A stretch of DNA of 64,000 nucleotides from Micromonospora costi (GCF_003626655.1 NZ_RBAN01000005.1:310001-374000); one strand, 5' to 3'. Positions 8,778-18,300 are shown, numbered from the stretch's first letter. Notes: generated by a model not told the origin, from the sequence alone. Translations and numbers: made by a program.

Positions 8778-9302
8778 TCAACCGGCCGCCGGAACCGCCG
8801 TCATGTGCGTGCAGCGTTCCCACTGCCGCCACCACTGCCGTTCGGTCGGCTCACCGGACGCGACGGCCAACGCCTCGACCAACTGGCCGAGTGACCGGGC
8901 AGGACCTGCCGTCGAGCCGCTGACGAGCTCGCGAATCTGCGCGGTGCGGCGCCGCATCACCTCGCCCACGAGGTCCTTCCCGCTTTCCGTCAACGCCAGC
9001 CAGGACACCCGCCGGTCGGTTGCGCCGTGATGCCGGACCACCACACCCCGGCGCACCAGGCGGTCGCAGGCGCGCGTCACGGTCGACGGATGGACGTGCA
9101 GGGCGGCGGCGAGGTCGACCGTCCGCAGTGGCCCCCGGGAGGCGAGGATGACGATCATCCGGTACTGGGAGAATGTGATCTCCACGTCCAGGGTTGCCAG
9201 GGTGTTGGCGGTGACGCCGACGAGGGCCCGGCTCAGTGCGGCCAGGCCGTCCACGAGGTCGCACTCGGTGGACGGCTCCGGCGCCCGCACGTACAAGTCC
9301 AT
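8778..9302 (-). CDS. MarR-family transcriptional regulator
   Basis: 174 residues from ATG at 9302 (MDLYVRAPEPS). A frame-consistent ATG at 9338 exists but would place the start codon before a perfect 12-bp palindrome that looks like the operator. The winged helix is clear: LTFSQYRxI-like stretch (ITFSQYRMIVILASRGPLRT), recognition helix HVHPSTVTRACDRLVRRGVV and wing HHGATDRRVSWLALTESG. No ligand can be named. It is divergent from the glucosidase gene at 9433 with 130 bases between, so it may control it and itself. Confidence 0.9.
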   Translation of the reverse strand: MDLYVRAPEPSTECDLVDGLAALSRALVGVTANTLATLDVEITFSQYRMIVILASRGPLRTVDLAAALHVHPSTVTRACDRLVRRGVVVRHHGATDRRVSWLALTESGKDLVGEVMRRRTAQIRELVSGSTAGPARSLGQLVEALAVASGEPTERQWWRQWERCTHMTAVPAAG

Positions 9303-9313
9303 GCGCGAATAAT

Positions 9314-9325
9314 TGCACATGTGCA
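9314..9325. promoter_or_regulatory. Candidate MarR operator
   Basis: TGCACATGTGCA is a perfect 12-bp palindrome 12 bases upstream of the preferred marR start. Its size and place fit autoregulation by a MarR dimer; binding by this regulator is inferred. Confidence 0.45.
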
Positions 9326-9380
9326 GGAAGTGGCCCACGGAGCGGGGGACGGGCGCGGCGGACTCCCGATCACCTGTGGA

Positions 9381-9399
9381 ATCACCCGGAGCGGGTGAT
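9381..9399. promoter_or_regulatory. Second inverted repeat in marR-glucosidase intergenic region
   Basis: ATCACCCG (9381-9388) and CGGGTGAT (9392-9399) are perfect 8-bp arms around GAG. It sits 22-40 bases ahead of the glucosidase -10 box (9421-9426), where a repressor or activator would act. A related half-site GATCACC lies at 9369-9375. Confidence 0.45.
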
Positions 9400-9420
9400 G
9401 ACCGGCCACGACTGGGTTCC

Positions 9421-9426
9421 TACGGT
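9421..9426 (+). promoter_or_regulatory. Leaderless -10 box of the glucosidase gene
   Basis: TACGGT ends 6 bases before the ATG at 9433, so transcription should start at or next to the start codon. No Shine-Dalgarno sequence is present, consistent with a leaderless mRNA. Confidence 0.45.
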
Positions 9427-9432
9427 TGATGC

Positions 9433-11586
9433 ATGGCTGAGCAGCGTCCGACGCCTGCCGATCCGACGCCTCATCTCGCGCCGGCGCACCGGAACGGCGT
9501 GCGGCAGCGGGATCTTCCGCCTGAACTCGACCCGGGTTCGATCGCCGTGCTCAGTGGTGCCACTTTCATGTACTCCGACCCGACCGGTGACATCCCCGTG
9601 GGCTCGATCGGTGGGCTCGTTCATCTCGACACCCGGTTGTTGAACCGGTGGATGCTCACCGTGAACGGAGCACCGCTGCTGGTTCTCCGCTCCGGGGCGG
9701 TCGACCACTACTCGGCGGAGTTCTACCTGGCCAATCCGGAACTGCTGGACCTGCCGGCGGACGCCCTCACCGTCCGCCGACGCCGCTACCTCGGTGAGGG
9801 CCTGCACGAACGGATCGAACTGCACTACTCGGCCACCAAACCCGTCCGTATCGAGCTGCGGCTGGGGGTCGGCAGCGACTTCGCCGACCTCTTGGAGATC
9901 AAGTCAGGGGTGCGGGAACGCGCCGAGGCGATTGCCCGACGGCACCGAGCGGACAGCGGTCGACTGCTGTTCCACTACGAGGCTGACGACTTCGTCGCCC
10001 AGACCGAGGTGCGTTCGTCGCCGATACCGGACCACGTGGACGGTGACGACTTCGTCTGGGTGCTCGACCTCGCGCCCGGTGGTGACTGGGGGGTCGATCT
10101 GAAGGTCTCCCTCCCGCCGGGCATGGGAGTGGTGGAGCCGGTGCGCGGCGACTTCGAGGACGTCTTCCGGCACAGCGCCGTCGATCCTGCCGCCCGGTGG
10201 CGCTCGGTGGTCGCACGGTTCACCAGCGACAGCGACCTGTTCGAGCAGGTCATCGAGCAGACCCTCACGGACCTGGTCGCACTGCGCCTGGAAACCACCG
10301 TGAACGGACAACGTGTCGCCCTGCCGGCAGCCGGACTGCCGTGGTTTCTCACCTTCTTCGGACGGGACACGCTGATCACGGCCTACCAGACGCTCATCGG
10401 CGGACCGCGCCTGGCCAAGGGGGCCCTGGTGGCGCTTGCCGGGTTGCAGGGCCGCGAGGTCGACGACTTCACCGACGAGGAGCCGGGCAAGATCCTGCAC
10501 GAGGTGCGCAACGGCGAGTTGACCCGGACCGGGCAGAGGCCCTACAGCCCGTACTACGGCACCGCGGACGCGACCCAGCTCTGGCTCATCCTGCTCTCCG
10601 AGTACTGGCGGTTCACCCGCGACGACGAACTGGTCCGGTCGCTGCGCCCCAACGCCCTGGCCGCGCTCGAGTGGATCGACCAGTACGGTGACCGCGACGG
10701 CGACGGCTACGTCGAGTACCAGACCCGGTCCCCGGAGGGGCTGGGCAACCAGTGCTGGCGTGACTCGTGGGACGGGATCCGGTTCGCCGACGGCCGGTTG
10801 CCGGTCCTGCCGATCGCCACGAGTGAGATCCAGGGCTACACGTACGACGCGAAGCTGCGCCTGGCTGAGCTGGCCGACGGTCCCCTCGACGATCCTGACC
10901 TGGCGCGGCGCCTGCGGGCGGACGCCGAGCGGCTTCGGGCCGCGTTCAACCGGGATTTCTGGGTCGAGGAGCGGGGCGGGTACTACGCCGTCGGGATCGA
11001 CGGTGACAAGAACCGGATCGACTCCATCACCTCGAACATGGGGCACCTGCTGTGGAGTGGGATCGTGCCGGAGGAACGCGCCGGGCAGGTGGTGCGGCAG
11101 TTGATGGGGGACTCGATGTTCTCCGGTTGGGGGATCCGCACCCTGTCGATGGACGAGGTGGCGTACAACCCGATCGGATACCACCTCGGCACGGTGTGGC
11201 CGCACGACAACTCGATCGCGGCGCTCGGAATGGCACGCTACGGCTACCGGGAGGAGGCGAACCGCGTCTCCCTGGCGCTGTTGGAGGCGGCGAAGGCATT
11301 CAGTTTCCGACTGCCGGAGGCGATCGCCGGCTATCAACAAGGGCGCTCGACCTGGCCGGTGCAGTACCCCACCGCGTGCAGCCCGCAGGCCTGGGCGGCA
11401 GGCGCGCCGCTGAACTTCCTCCGGAGCATGCTCGGCCTCGAGGCGGTGGGCGGCAAGCTGGTGGTCAAGCCGCAGATCCCCAAGGAAATCGGACGAGTCA
11501 TGATCTACGGCGTTCGGGCCTTCGACCGGCGTTGGGACATCGAGGCGGTGGATTCCACCGGATACGTCCGGCTCGCCGAACCCTGA
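9433..11586 (+). CDS. Amylo-alpha-1,6-glucosidase-like (glycogen debranching type) protein
   Basis: 717 residues. The N-terminal about 230 residues match the bacterial glycogen-debranching N-terminal beta domain (VLSGATFMYSDPTGD near residue 37, GLVHLDTRLLNRW). The rest is an (alpha/alpha)6 toroid of the GH15/GH133-like type, with LPWFLTFFGRDTLITAYQTL, QCWRDSWDGIRF and GTVWPHDNSIAALGMARYG as conserved active-site stretches. It probably hydrolyses alpha-glucosidic linkages of glycogen, trehalose-like or glucosylglycerate-type molecules in the cytosol; there is no signal peptide. Length is usual for the family. Divergent from a MarR regulator. Confidence 0.9.
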   Translation: MAEQRPTPADPTPHLAPAHRNGVRQRDLPPELDPGSIAVLSGATFMYSDPTGDIPVGSIGGLVHLDTRLLNRWMLTVNGAPLLVLRSGAVDHYSAEFYLANPELLDLPADALTVRRRRYLGEGLHERIELHYSATKPVRIELRLGVGSDFADLLEIKSGVRERAEAIARRHRADSGRLLFHYEADDFVAQTEVRSSPIPDHVDGDDFVWVLDLAPGGDWGVDLKVSLPPGMGVVEPVRGDFEDVFRHSAVDPAARWRSVVARFTSDSDLFEQVIEQTLTDLVALRLETTVNGQRVALPAAGLPWFLTFFGRDTLITAYQTLIGGPRLAKGALVALAGLQGREVDDFTDEEPGKILHEVRNGELTRTGQRPYSPYYGTADATQLWLILLSEYWRFTRDDELVRSLRPNALAALEWIDQYGDRDGDGYVEYQTRSPEGLGNQCWRDSWDGIRFADGRLPVLPIATSEIQGYTYDAKLRLAELADGPLDDPDLARRLRADAERLRAAFNRDFWVEERGGYYAVGIDGDKNRIDSITSNMGHLLWSGIVPEERAGQVVRQLMGDSMFSGWGIRTLSMDEVAYNPIGYHLGTVWPHDNSIAALGMARYGYREEANRVSLALLEAAKAFSFRLPEAIAGYQQGRSTWPVQYPTACSPQAWAAGAPLNFLRSMLGLEAVGGKLVVKPQIPKEIGRVMIYGVRAFDRRWDIEAVDSTGYVRLAEP

Positions 11587-11592
11587 CCGGCG

Positions 11593-11614
11593 CCGCCGAC
11601 TCTGGTGTCGGCGG
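11593..11614 (+). terminator. Hairpin after the glucosidase gene
   Basis: CCGCCGAC (11593-11600) and GTCGGCGG (11607-11614) form a perfect 8-bp stem with a 6-base loop, beginning 6 bases after the stop codon. No T-run follows. Confidence 0.55.
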
Positions 11615-11709
11615 GTGACAGCTGGAAGCCTTCCTCGGCGGGGAGGAAGTAGTGGAAGGCTGCGGCCGACTACGCGGCGCTCCTGTGGGACAGATGACGT
11701 CGAGGGACG

Positions 11710-12570
11710 TCAGAGGTGGTCGCGGAGGAGCCGCGCGGTGAGGTCGTGCAGGCGGTCCTGCGTCGCGGGGTCGGACGCCTGCGGGTTGGGCGGCGCGGGG
11801 CGGCGTTCGTCGTAGTACGTGCCGTTGTCGTCGCGGCGGGCCGCGACGTACCGGAGGGTGACGGCCGCCTGTTCCGGCCGCTCGCCGCCGATGGAGAACA
11901 TCGCGTGCAGGAGCTGGGTGGAGATCACGCCGGGGTGGACGCTCACGACGTCGAGTGACCGGCGGGGCCGGTGGGCGGCCAGCCAGCAGGAGTACGTGAC
12001 CAGCGCGAGCTTGGAGTGCGCGTACGCGGTCGACGGCGAGTACGGGTGGTGGGCGAGGCTCAGGTCGTCCAGGTACAGCGTCGCGGAGAGGTGGGTCGCG
12101 CTGGCGACGTTGACGATCCGCCCCGGCGCGTCGCGGCCGATCAGGTCGAGCAGCCCCGTCGTCAGGAGGACGGGTGCCAGGTAGTTGGTCTGGAGGGTGA
12201 CCTCGTTGCCGTCGTCGCTGATGGTGCGGGTGGCCGGCCCGGGCCGGGCGGCGTTGTTGACGAGCAGGTCGATCCGGTCGGTGCTCGCGCGGATCTGCCG
12301 GGCGAGGCCGGTGACGGCGGCCAGGTCGCCGTAGTCGGCCGCGACGTAGGTCAGCGGGGTACCGGGACGCATGGCGGCCCGTACGGCGTCGAGCAGGTCC
12401 GTGACGTCGTGTTCCGGTTCCAGACCGTGCAGGACCAGGTGGCCGGCCGTGCCGGCGAGCGCCAGCGCGGTGGCGCGGCCGATCCCGCTGGTCCCGCCGG
12501 TCAGGACGATGGTGGGGGTGCGGCTCGTGGACGGGTCCCCGGCGGGTCCCGGGGTCGGATCTGTCGGCAC
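11710..12570 (-). CDS. Short-chain dehydrogenase/reductase
   Basis: 286 residues from GTG at 12570. NAD(P)-binding motif TGGTSGIG is at residues 24-31, NNAARPG follows, and the catalytic region has SxxY-like STAYAHSKLAL with the YxxxK pair. The fold resembles the WWOX/retinol-dehydrogenase-like extended group. Substrate unknown. It is divergent from the rifamycin monooxygenase (297 bases between) but nothing ties it to rifamycin. The N-terminal 20 residues before the Rossmann fold are Pro/Thr-rich; a later start is not available in frame near the fold. Confidence 0.92.
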   Translation of the reverse strand: MPTDPTPGPAGDPSTSRTPTIVLTGGTSGIGRATALALAGTAGHLVLHGLEPEHDVTDLLDAVRAAMRPGTPLTYVAADYGDLAAVTGLARQIRASTDRIDLLVNNAARPGPATRTISDDGNEVTLQTNYLAPVLLTTGLLDLIGRDAPGRIVNVASATHLSATLYLDDLSLAHHPYSPSTAYAHSKLALVTYSCWLAAHRPRRSLDVVSVHPGVISTQLLHAMFSIGGERPEQAAVTLRYVAARRDDNGTYYDERRPAPPNPQASDPATQDRLHDLTARLLRDHL

Positions 12571-12648
12571 GGCACCGTCCCGCTCGCGTTGCTGGCTTCG
12601 GCGAATCCGCGGTCCAGGCTAACCCGGTCAGCCCGCCGCCCGGCCGGG

Positions 12649-12708
12649 GTTCACGCGCCGGTGAACGGCCCGTCCACACGAAAGGCAGGGAGAGCGCTAC
12701 TCCCTGCC
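12649..12708. promoter_or_regulatory. Two hairpin/operator-like inverted repeats between SDR and rox
   Basis: GTTCAC (12649-12654) / GTGAAC (12661-12666) and GGCAGGGAG (12684-12692) / CTCCCTGCC (12700-12708, 7-base loop) are perfect. The second could be a terminator shielding rox from upstream reading; the first could be an operator of the divergent dehydrogenase. No gene is seen that ends there, so function is open. Confidence 0.4.
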
Positions 12709-12731
12709 ACTCTCAACGTATATCGCACCCC

Positions 12732-12750
12732 GGGTCTTGCCGCAAGACCC
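12732..12750 (+). promoter_or_regulatory. Rifamycin-associated element (RAE)
   Basis: The 19-bp GGGTCTTGCCGCAAGACCC is a perfect inverted repeat (apart from its central base) 117 bases upstream of rox. It closely follows the known RAE pattern GGGGCTTGCGGCAAGGCCC, which precedes rifamycin-inactivating genes in actinobacteria and is needed for rifamycin-induced expression. Five further bases on each side (GCACC 12725-12729, GGTGC 12755-12759) extend the dyad. The RAE pattern is recalled from the literature, not searched. Confidence 0.85.
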
Positions 12751-12867
12751 CCGTGGTGCCGCAGAATCTGCGGCCGGAGCCGGATGCCGCGGACGTCAGG
12801 TGATCCGCGGAGGGCGTACGCCGTCGAAGGCCGTGAAGTGTCCGGCCGGAACCAACGGGGGTTTTTG

Positions 12868-14298
12868 ATGATCGACGTGATCGTTGCCGGCGGTGGGCCG
12901 ACCGGCCTGATGCTGGCCGCCGAGCTGCGGCTGCACGGCGTGCGCGTGCGCGTGCTGGAGCGGGACGCGGAACCGGCCAGGTTCGTGCGGGCGCTCGGCC
13001 TGCACGTGCGCAGCATCGAGGTGATGGACCAGCGCGGCCTGCTGGAGCGGTTCCTCGCGCACGGCCAGCGGCACGAGGTCGGTGGGTTCTTCGCCGGCAT
13101 CGACAAGCCGTGGCCCGAGAGGCTGGACACCGCCCATGCCTACGTTCTCGGCATTCCGCAGACCACCACGGACCGGCTGCTGGCCGAGCGGGCCACCGAA
13201 CTCGGCGCCGAGATCCGGCGCGGCTGCGAACTGGTCGGGCTGAGCCAGGACGACCAGGGGGTGGCCGCCGAACTGGCCGACGGGACGCGCCTGCGCGCGC
13301 GGTACCTCGTGGGCTGCGACGGCGGCCGCAGCACGGTGCGCAAGCTGCTCGGCGTCGGCTTCCCCGGCGAGCCCACCCGGGTCGAGACACTGCTGGGCGA
13401 GGTGGCGGTGGGCGTGCCGCCGGAGACCGTGGCCGCCGTGGTGGCCGACGTCCGCCGAACCCAGAAGCGGTTCGGTGTCGGCCCCCTCGGCGACGGCGTG
13501 TACCGCGTCGTCGTGCCCGCCGAGGGCGTGGCCGAGGACCGGTCGGCCCCGCCGACGCTCGATGAGGTCAGGCGGCAGCTGCGGGCGTACGCGGGCACCG
13601 ACTTCGGTGTGCACTCGCCGCGCTGGCTGTCCCGCTTCGGCGACGCCACCCGGCTGGCCGAGCGCTACCGGGTCGGCCGGGTGCTGCTGGCCGGCGACGC
13701 GGCGCACGTCCACCCGCCGACCGGCGGGCAGGGCCTCAACCTCGGCATCCAGGACGCGGTCAATCTCGGCTGGAAACTGGCCGCCGAGGTGGCCGGCTGG
13801 GCGCCGGAGGGACTGCTGGACAGCTACCACACCGAGCGGCATCCGGTGGCCGTCGACGTGCTGGTCAACACCCGCGCGCAGATGGAACTGCTGTCCACGG
13901 AGCCGGGGTCGCAGGCGGTGCGCCGGCTGCTGTCGGAACTGATGGACTTCGAGGACGTGAACCGGTACCTCATCGAGAAGATCACCGCGATCGGGGTCCG
14001 CTACGACCTCGGCGAGGGCCACGACCTGCTCGGCCGCCGGATGCGGGACGTGGGGTTGGCGCGCGGACGCCTGTACGCGCTGATGCACGGCGGCCGCGGG
14101 TTGCTGCTCGACCAGACGGGCCGGCTGTCGGTCACGGGGTGGACCGACCGGGTCGACCACGTCGTCGACGTCAGCGACGAGCTGGACGTGCCCGCCGTGC
14201 TGCTACGGCCGGACGGTCACGTGGCGTGGGTCGGTGACGACCAGCGGGACCTGCTCCGCCGGATGCCGCGCTGGTTCGGGGCGGCAGCGGCGGTGTGA
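12868..14298 (+). CDS. rox: Rifamycin monooxygenase (Rox-type FAD-dependent hydroxylase)
   Basis: 476 residues of the class A aromatic flavoprotein hydroxylase family. FAD motifs: GGGPTG (residues 8-13), CDGGRS in the middle (DG motif) and LLAGDAAHVHPPTGGQGLNL (GD motif). Sequence such as RALGLHVRSIEVMDQRGLL and LLSELMDFEDVNRYLIEKI closely matches what I recall of Streptomyces/Nocardia Rox. Rox uses NADPH and O2 to hydroxylate the naphthyl ring of rifamycins, which linearises the ansa bridge and detoxifies the drug in the cytosol. GGGGG lies just before the ATG. The RAE at 12732-12750 supports both identity and rifamycin-induced expression. Confidence 0.9.
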   Translation: MIDVIVAGGGPTGLMLAAELRLHGVRVRVLERDAEPARFVRALGLHVRSIEVMDQRGLLERFLAHGQRHEVGGFFAGIDKPWPERLDTAHAYVLGIPQTTTDRLLAERATELGAEIRRGCELVGLSQDDQGVAAELADGTRLRARYLVGCDGGRSTVRKLLGVGFPGEPTRVETLLGEVAVGVPPETVAAVVADVRRTQKRFGVGPLGDGVYRVVVPAEGVAEDRSAPPTLDEVRRQLRAYAGTDFGVHSPRWLSRFGDATRLAERYRVGRVLLAGDAAHVHPPTGGQGLNLGIQDAVNLGWKLAAEVAGWAPEGLLDSYHTERHPVAVDVLVNTRAQMELLSTEPGSQAVRRLLSELMDFEDVNRYLIEKITAIGVRYDLGEGHDLLGRRMRDVGLARGRLYALMHGGRGLLLDQTGRLSVTGWTDRVDHVVDVSDELDVPAVLLRPDGHVAWVGDDQRDLLRRMPRWFGAAAAV

Positions 14299-14347
14299 GG
14301 ACACTCGTGCCGGCGACTGAGCAACGCGGTCAGGAGCGTGTGCCTCC

Positions 14348-14515
14348 GGGTACGTCGGTCAGAACAAGACGGACGGCACGGCGACAACCGGCATGTGGGT
14401 CCGGGTCACGTACTGCCTCCGGAAGATCGACGGCGACTGGCTGATCACGCACGACCAGGTCTCCGTGCCGCTTGACCTTCGCAGCGGCAAAGGGGTCGTC
14501 GACCTCGAGCCCTGA
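14348..14515 (+). pseudogene. Remnant of an NTF2/SgcJ-like (DUF4440-type) gene
   Basis: The frame ending at TGA 14513-14515 encodes the C-terminal third of a SnoaL-like protein (WVRVTYCLRKIDGDWLITHD, then QVSVPLDL). A stop at 14318-14320 and lack of any start codon show that the N-terminal part is gone. Intact proteins of this kind are about 130-160 residues. It lies between rox and the AlkD gene and is probably non-functional. Confidence 0.7.
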
Positions 14516-14576
14516 CAGTCGCGAGCGGGCAACCTGACTGGATCGACGGCGTCGAGCGCCCGTTCGGGGCGGCCCG

Positions 14577-15287
14577 CTAGACCGTGCCGGAGAGGTAGGC
14601 CCGGCGCCGCTGCGGTTCGAACTTCTCGATCGCGTACCGCAGCATGACCCGCGGCATGACCCGGTAGTGCCGTGCCAGGAACTCCTCCTCCGCCGCCCGG
14701 TCGCGGTTGCCCACCTCGCGCAGCATCCACCCGACCGCCTTGTGCACGAGGTCGTGCGGGTCGTGCAGCAGCCGTTCAGCGAGCCGGAAGGTCCAGTGGA
14801 AGTCGCCGATCCTGATGAAGGCGAACGTCGCCAGGACGGCGATGCGGCGGTCCCACACGAGGGCGGACCCGGCCAGCCGGTCCAGGACGCTGCGGTCCCT
14901 GTCGACGAGCCAGGGACCCACGATGTACGGCGCGGACGAGTCCACCAGGTCCCAGTTGTCGATGTGACCGGTGTGGGCCAGGACGACGTCGAAGATCCGG
15001 CCCCGCTCCTCCTCGTCGCCCCTGGCGAACTTGCGCACGAGGATGAACAGCGCGGTCAGCCGCTCCTCGTGCACGTCGCCGGTCAGCAGCGTCACCGTCT
15101 CGGTCAGGGAGAGGTCGCGCCAGTACCGCGCGGCCACCCGGCGCTGGTCGGGAACGGCGACGCCGATGGCGCGGTCGCCCTCGCCGTACCCGCCCGGGAC
15201 CATCTGCAGGAACCGGCTCGTCGCCTCCGCGCGCCGCGGGTCGGCGAGGCTGGCGAGGTCGTGACGGACGTCCGCACTCGTGGCCAT
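14577..15287 (-). CDS. DNA alkylation repair protein (AlkD-like HEAT-repeat glycosylase)
   Basis: 236 residues built of HEAT-like repeats. Typical AlkD stretches are YGEGDRAIGVAVPDQRRVAARYW (substrate cleft, residues about 34-56), HIDNWDLVDSSAPYIVG (with the catalytic-region W and D) and HKAVGWMLREVGNRD. AlkD glycosylases remove N3- and N7-alkylated purines without base flipping. Length is normal. It starts with ATG at 15287 and lies 88 bases downstream of the large glycosidase gene on the same strand, not obviously co-transcribed. Confidence 0.93.
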   Translation of the reverse strand: MATSADVRHDLASLADPRRAEATSRFLQMVPGGYGEGDRAIGVAVPDQRRVAARYWRDLSLTETVTLLTGDVHEERLTALFILVRKFARGDEEERGRIFDVVLAHTGHIDNWDLVDSSAPYIVGPWLVDRDRSVLDRLAGSALVWDRRIAVLATFAFIRIGDFHWTFRLAERLLHDPHDLVHKAVGWMLREVGNRDRAAEEEFLARHYRVMPRVMLRYAIEKFEPQRRRAYLSGTV

Positions 15288-15375
15288 GGTTGTCGAAGCT
15301 ACCGCGACCGTGCGACGTCCCTGAGGGGGACGCCGGCCCGGCGGGCCCGCGCGGCACCCGCCGGGTCGCGGGGGT

Positions 15376-18300
15376 TCAGACGGTGACCAGGTCGAACTTC
15401 TCCCAGGGGCCGATCGCGTCCCGGTTCGCGATCAGTGCCTCGGCCCCGGCGTTCTCGGCGACCACGTACCTGTTGTTCACGGTCGCCCGCAGGCTGACCG
15501 AGCCGTCCGCGTTCCGGACCAGGTCGAACGTCTCCCAGGAGCCGGCCGTCGCCCGGTTGGCGATCAGCGGAGCGGCGCCGGCGTTCTCCGCGCAGACGAA
15601 CTGGTTGTTCGCCCGGGCCCGCAGACCGATGGTGCCGCCGCCGAGGTCGACCTGGTCGAACTGCTCCCAGCCGCCGATCGTGGTGGCGGAGGCGACCAGG
15701 TTGCCGGCGCCGGCGTTGGTGGCGCTCACGTACCGGCCGTTGGCCTGCGCCCGCAGCGCCACCGCGCCGCCGGCCGGCGGGCTGCCGGTGAGGATCCGCA
15801 GCGCGTCGACCATGCCCACCGAGGTGGTCCTGTTGACGATGCGGATGGTGTGCGTGCCGGTGGTCAACCCGGTCCGGCGGAACACCACCTGCTGGGCCTG
15901 CCGGGGCCCGGCGACGTACAGGTTGACGTTGGTCTGGAAGACGTTGTCCAGGTAGACGTCCACGTTGCCCATGTCGCTGAACCGCTCGGACAGGTACTCC
16001 ACACCCGTGCCGGTGAAGGTGTAGCTGGCCACCGCGCCGGCCGTGGTGCTGTGGTGGGTGTCGTCGTTGTAGTCGCCGTACCCGCGGGCCGTGGTGTGGT
16101 GCCAGCCGGAGTCGTACGTCAGCATCGTGTCGTTGACCAGGCCACCGCCGCCGGGACCGCCCAGGCCGAGGGCCGAGGCCGTGCCCGACAGCGCCTTCTC
16201 GCCCTCGTTGGCGGTGCCTGTGAGGGTCGTTCCGGTGTACGTGGACAGCGGTTTGGCGGTGCGCTCCACCACGTACACGGTGTTGGCGGTCGTCGCGAAG
16301 CTGATCTCGGCGGCCGTGGTGGTGGTGAGCACCGCGTTGTCCGAGGCGCGGCGGACGCGTACCTCCTGGCCGCCCCACGGGTTCACCACCCGGGCCGTCC
16401 TGCCGTACAGGCTCTTGAGGCCTACGTACTTGACCCCGCCGGCCTCCCGCTCGGAGCTGACCAGGAACCCGTCCTTGGCCAGAAGCGTGAACTTCCCGAC
16501 GAAGCTCGAATCGGTCGGCACCGCGGGGAAGACCCGGATCTTGTCGTTGTACGACTGCATCAGCGACTCGTTCATCGCTGCGAGGTGGATGCCGAGGTAC
16601 TCGAAGACGCCGTTGGTGTTGTTGGTCATGCCGTTCGGATAGTTCTGGTACTTCTGCAGCATCGTGCGCATGCCCTGGAACGCCTGGTTGCCCAGCCCGA
16701 GCCGGGCGGCGTGCACATGGTCGTTGGACCACACGTTGCCGTACGGGTGCGGACGCACGTTCCAGGTGTTCACGGCGGTCTGCTGGTCGGGGTAGCCGAT
16801 GCCGGTCTGGTCGTACGGCCACACCAGCTCCAGCGCCACGTTCTCGTTGTTGCGCGTCTGGGAGATAGGCGGGTCGTGCGGCAGGTACGCCCCGTTCTGC
16901 ACCTGGTACGGCGCCAGGTTGGTCACGATGGTCTGCCAGTTCGCCCGCAGCCCGGCGTCGAGACCGAGCTGCTGGCTCACCTGGATGGTGAGGGGGAACA
17001 GCAGCCGCACCGCGGCCAGGTCGGTGATGGCGTTGCGGACGTCCCAGTACGTCTCGTGCGCGTTCGAGCTGGCCATGTACCAGCGGCCGGTCGCGGGGTC
17101 GCGGTCCAGCATGTCCTCGTAGAACTTCACGGCCTCGCGCATGTACGGGTAGGCGGTGTTGCGCAGGTACGCCTCGTCGTTGGTGTACCGGTACTGCAGG
17201 TACATGTTGTAGGCGGCCTCGGTGCCCGTCGAGTAGAGGTCGTTGACGAAGTCGCTGTTGACCGTGCCACGGGCGTTGCCGTCCCAGCCCATCGTCTCGG
17301 GCACCCAGAGCCCGTCACTGCCGTACCGGGTCGTGGTGTACGACTTCAGCGCCGCGAGGTTGCGGCTGTAGAGCCGGTTGAAGCCGGCGATCAGGTCGGT
17401 GTGGTTGCTGGCCAGGAACGAGTTGTAGACGTCGCGCTGGTTCCAGTACCAGTACCCGTTGCTCCACTTGGAGTTGTCCTGGGTGGCCCGGAAGACGCCG
17501 TTGATGAAGTGCAGCGGGTAGTTGCCGTAGCCGCCCGCCGCGATCATGTAGGTCGCCAGGTAGTAGACGTTCTCCAGGTAGTCGGCGTCGCCGCCGGCGT
17601 TGGAGTAATGGACGAACGACTTCGCCCAGAAGTCGTGCCACCAGGCGCGGTAGGCGTTCAGCGTGGTGGCGTACCCGGTGCTCTTGACGGCCGCGAGCTG
17701 GTTGCGGGCCTGGGTGACGGAGTTGAGGCCGGGCGCGTTGATCCGGCTGGCCGCGGTGAACCAGACCGTGTAGCTCGACGTGGGTGTGATGGACAGCCGG
17801 ACGCGGGTGCCGCTCACCACCTGGGAGGTGTAGGAAGCGCCCTCGACGGTGGCGGCCAGGGTGTAGCCGAAGCCGTTCGGGTCGTTCTGACCCCGGCTCA
17901 GCCCGACACCGCCCGCGTCGGCGAACGTGGAGAGCGTCCGCCAGGTGGTGAGGTCCGGGACGTCGGCGATGTTCTGGACCGTGTTCATGTCCCACAGGCT
18001 CAGGTCGAGACCGACGCTGGTCACGCCGGGACGGCTGTCCTCGACGTGGATGCCCATCACCTCGGAGTGGGGCGCGCCCAGGACGGTGATGGTGCGGTTG
18101 TTGTCGTACCTCGTGGTCAGCGTCCCGTCGTACAGCGACAGCCGCTGCTGGAAGGTGGTGTGGCCGGTGTCGAACTGCGGGTTGCTGGTGAGGTTGACCA
18201 GGCCGGCGGCGTAGGTGGACTGCGGGGACAGGTCCACGCCGGACACCTGCATGGTCAGCCCGTTGGCGCTCCAGGCCATGGCGCCCGTGCGGCCGTTGCC

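Noticed and set aside
12796..14160. 454-codon reverse ORF over rox
   Set aside because: Gln/His/Val/Arg-rich shadow of the monooxygenase gene.
14359..14730. 123-codon reverse ORF behind rox
   Set aside because: Overlaps the NTF2-like remnant on the other strand and the AlkD gene in another frame; no homology.
15379..15771. Three-fold repeat considered as a CRISPR-like or DNA-level repeat
   Set aside because: The units are protein-level repeats of about 45 codons with diverged DNA; there are no short identical repeats with spacers.
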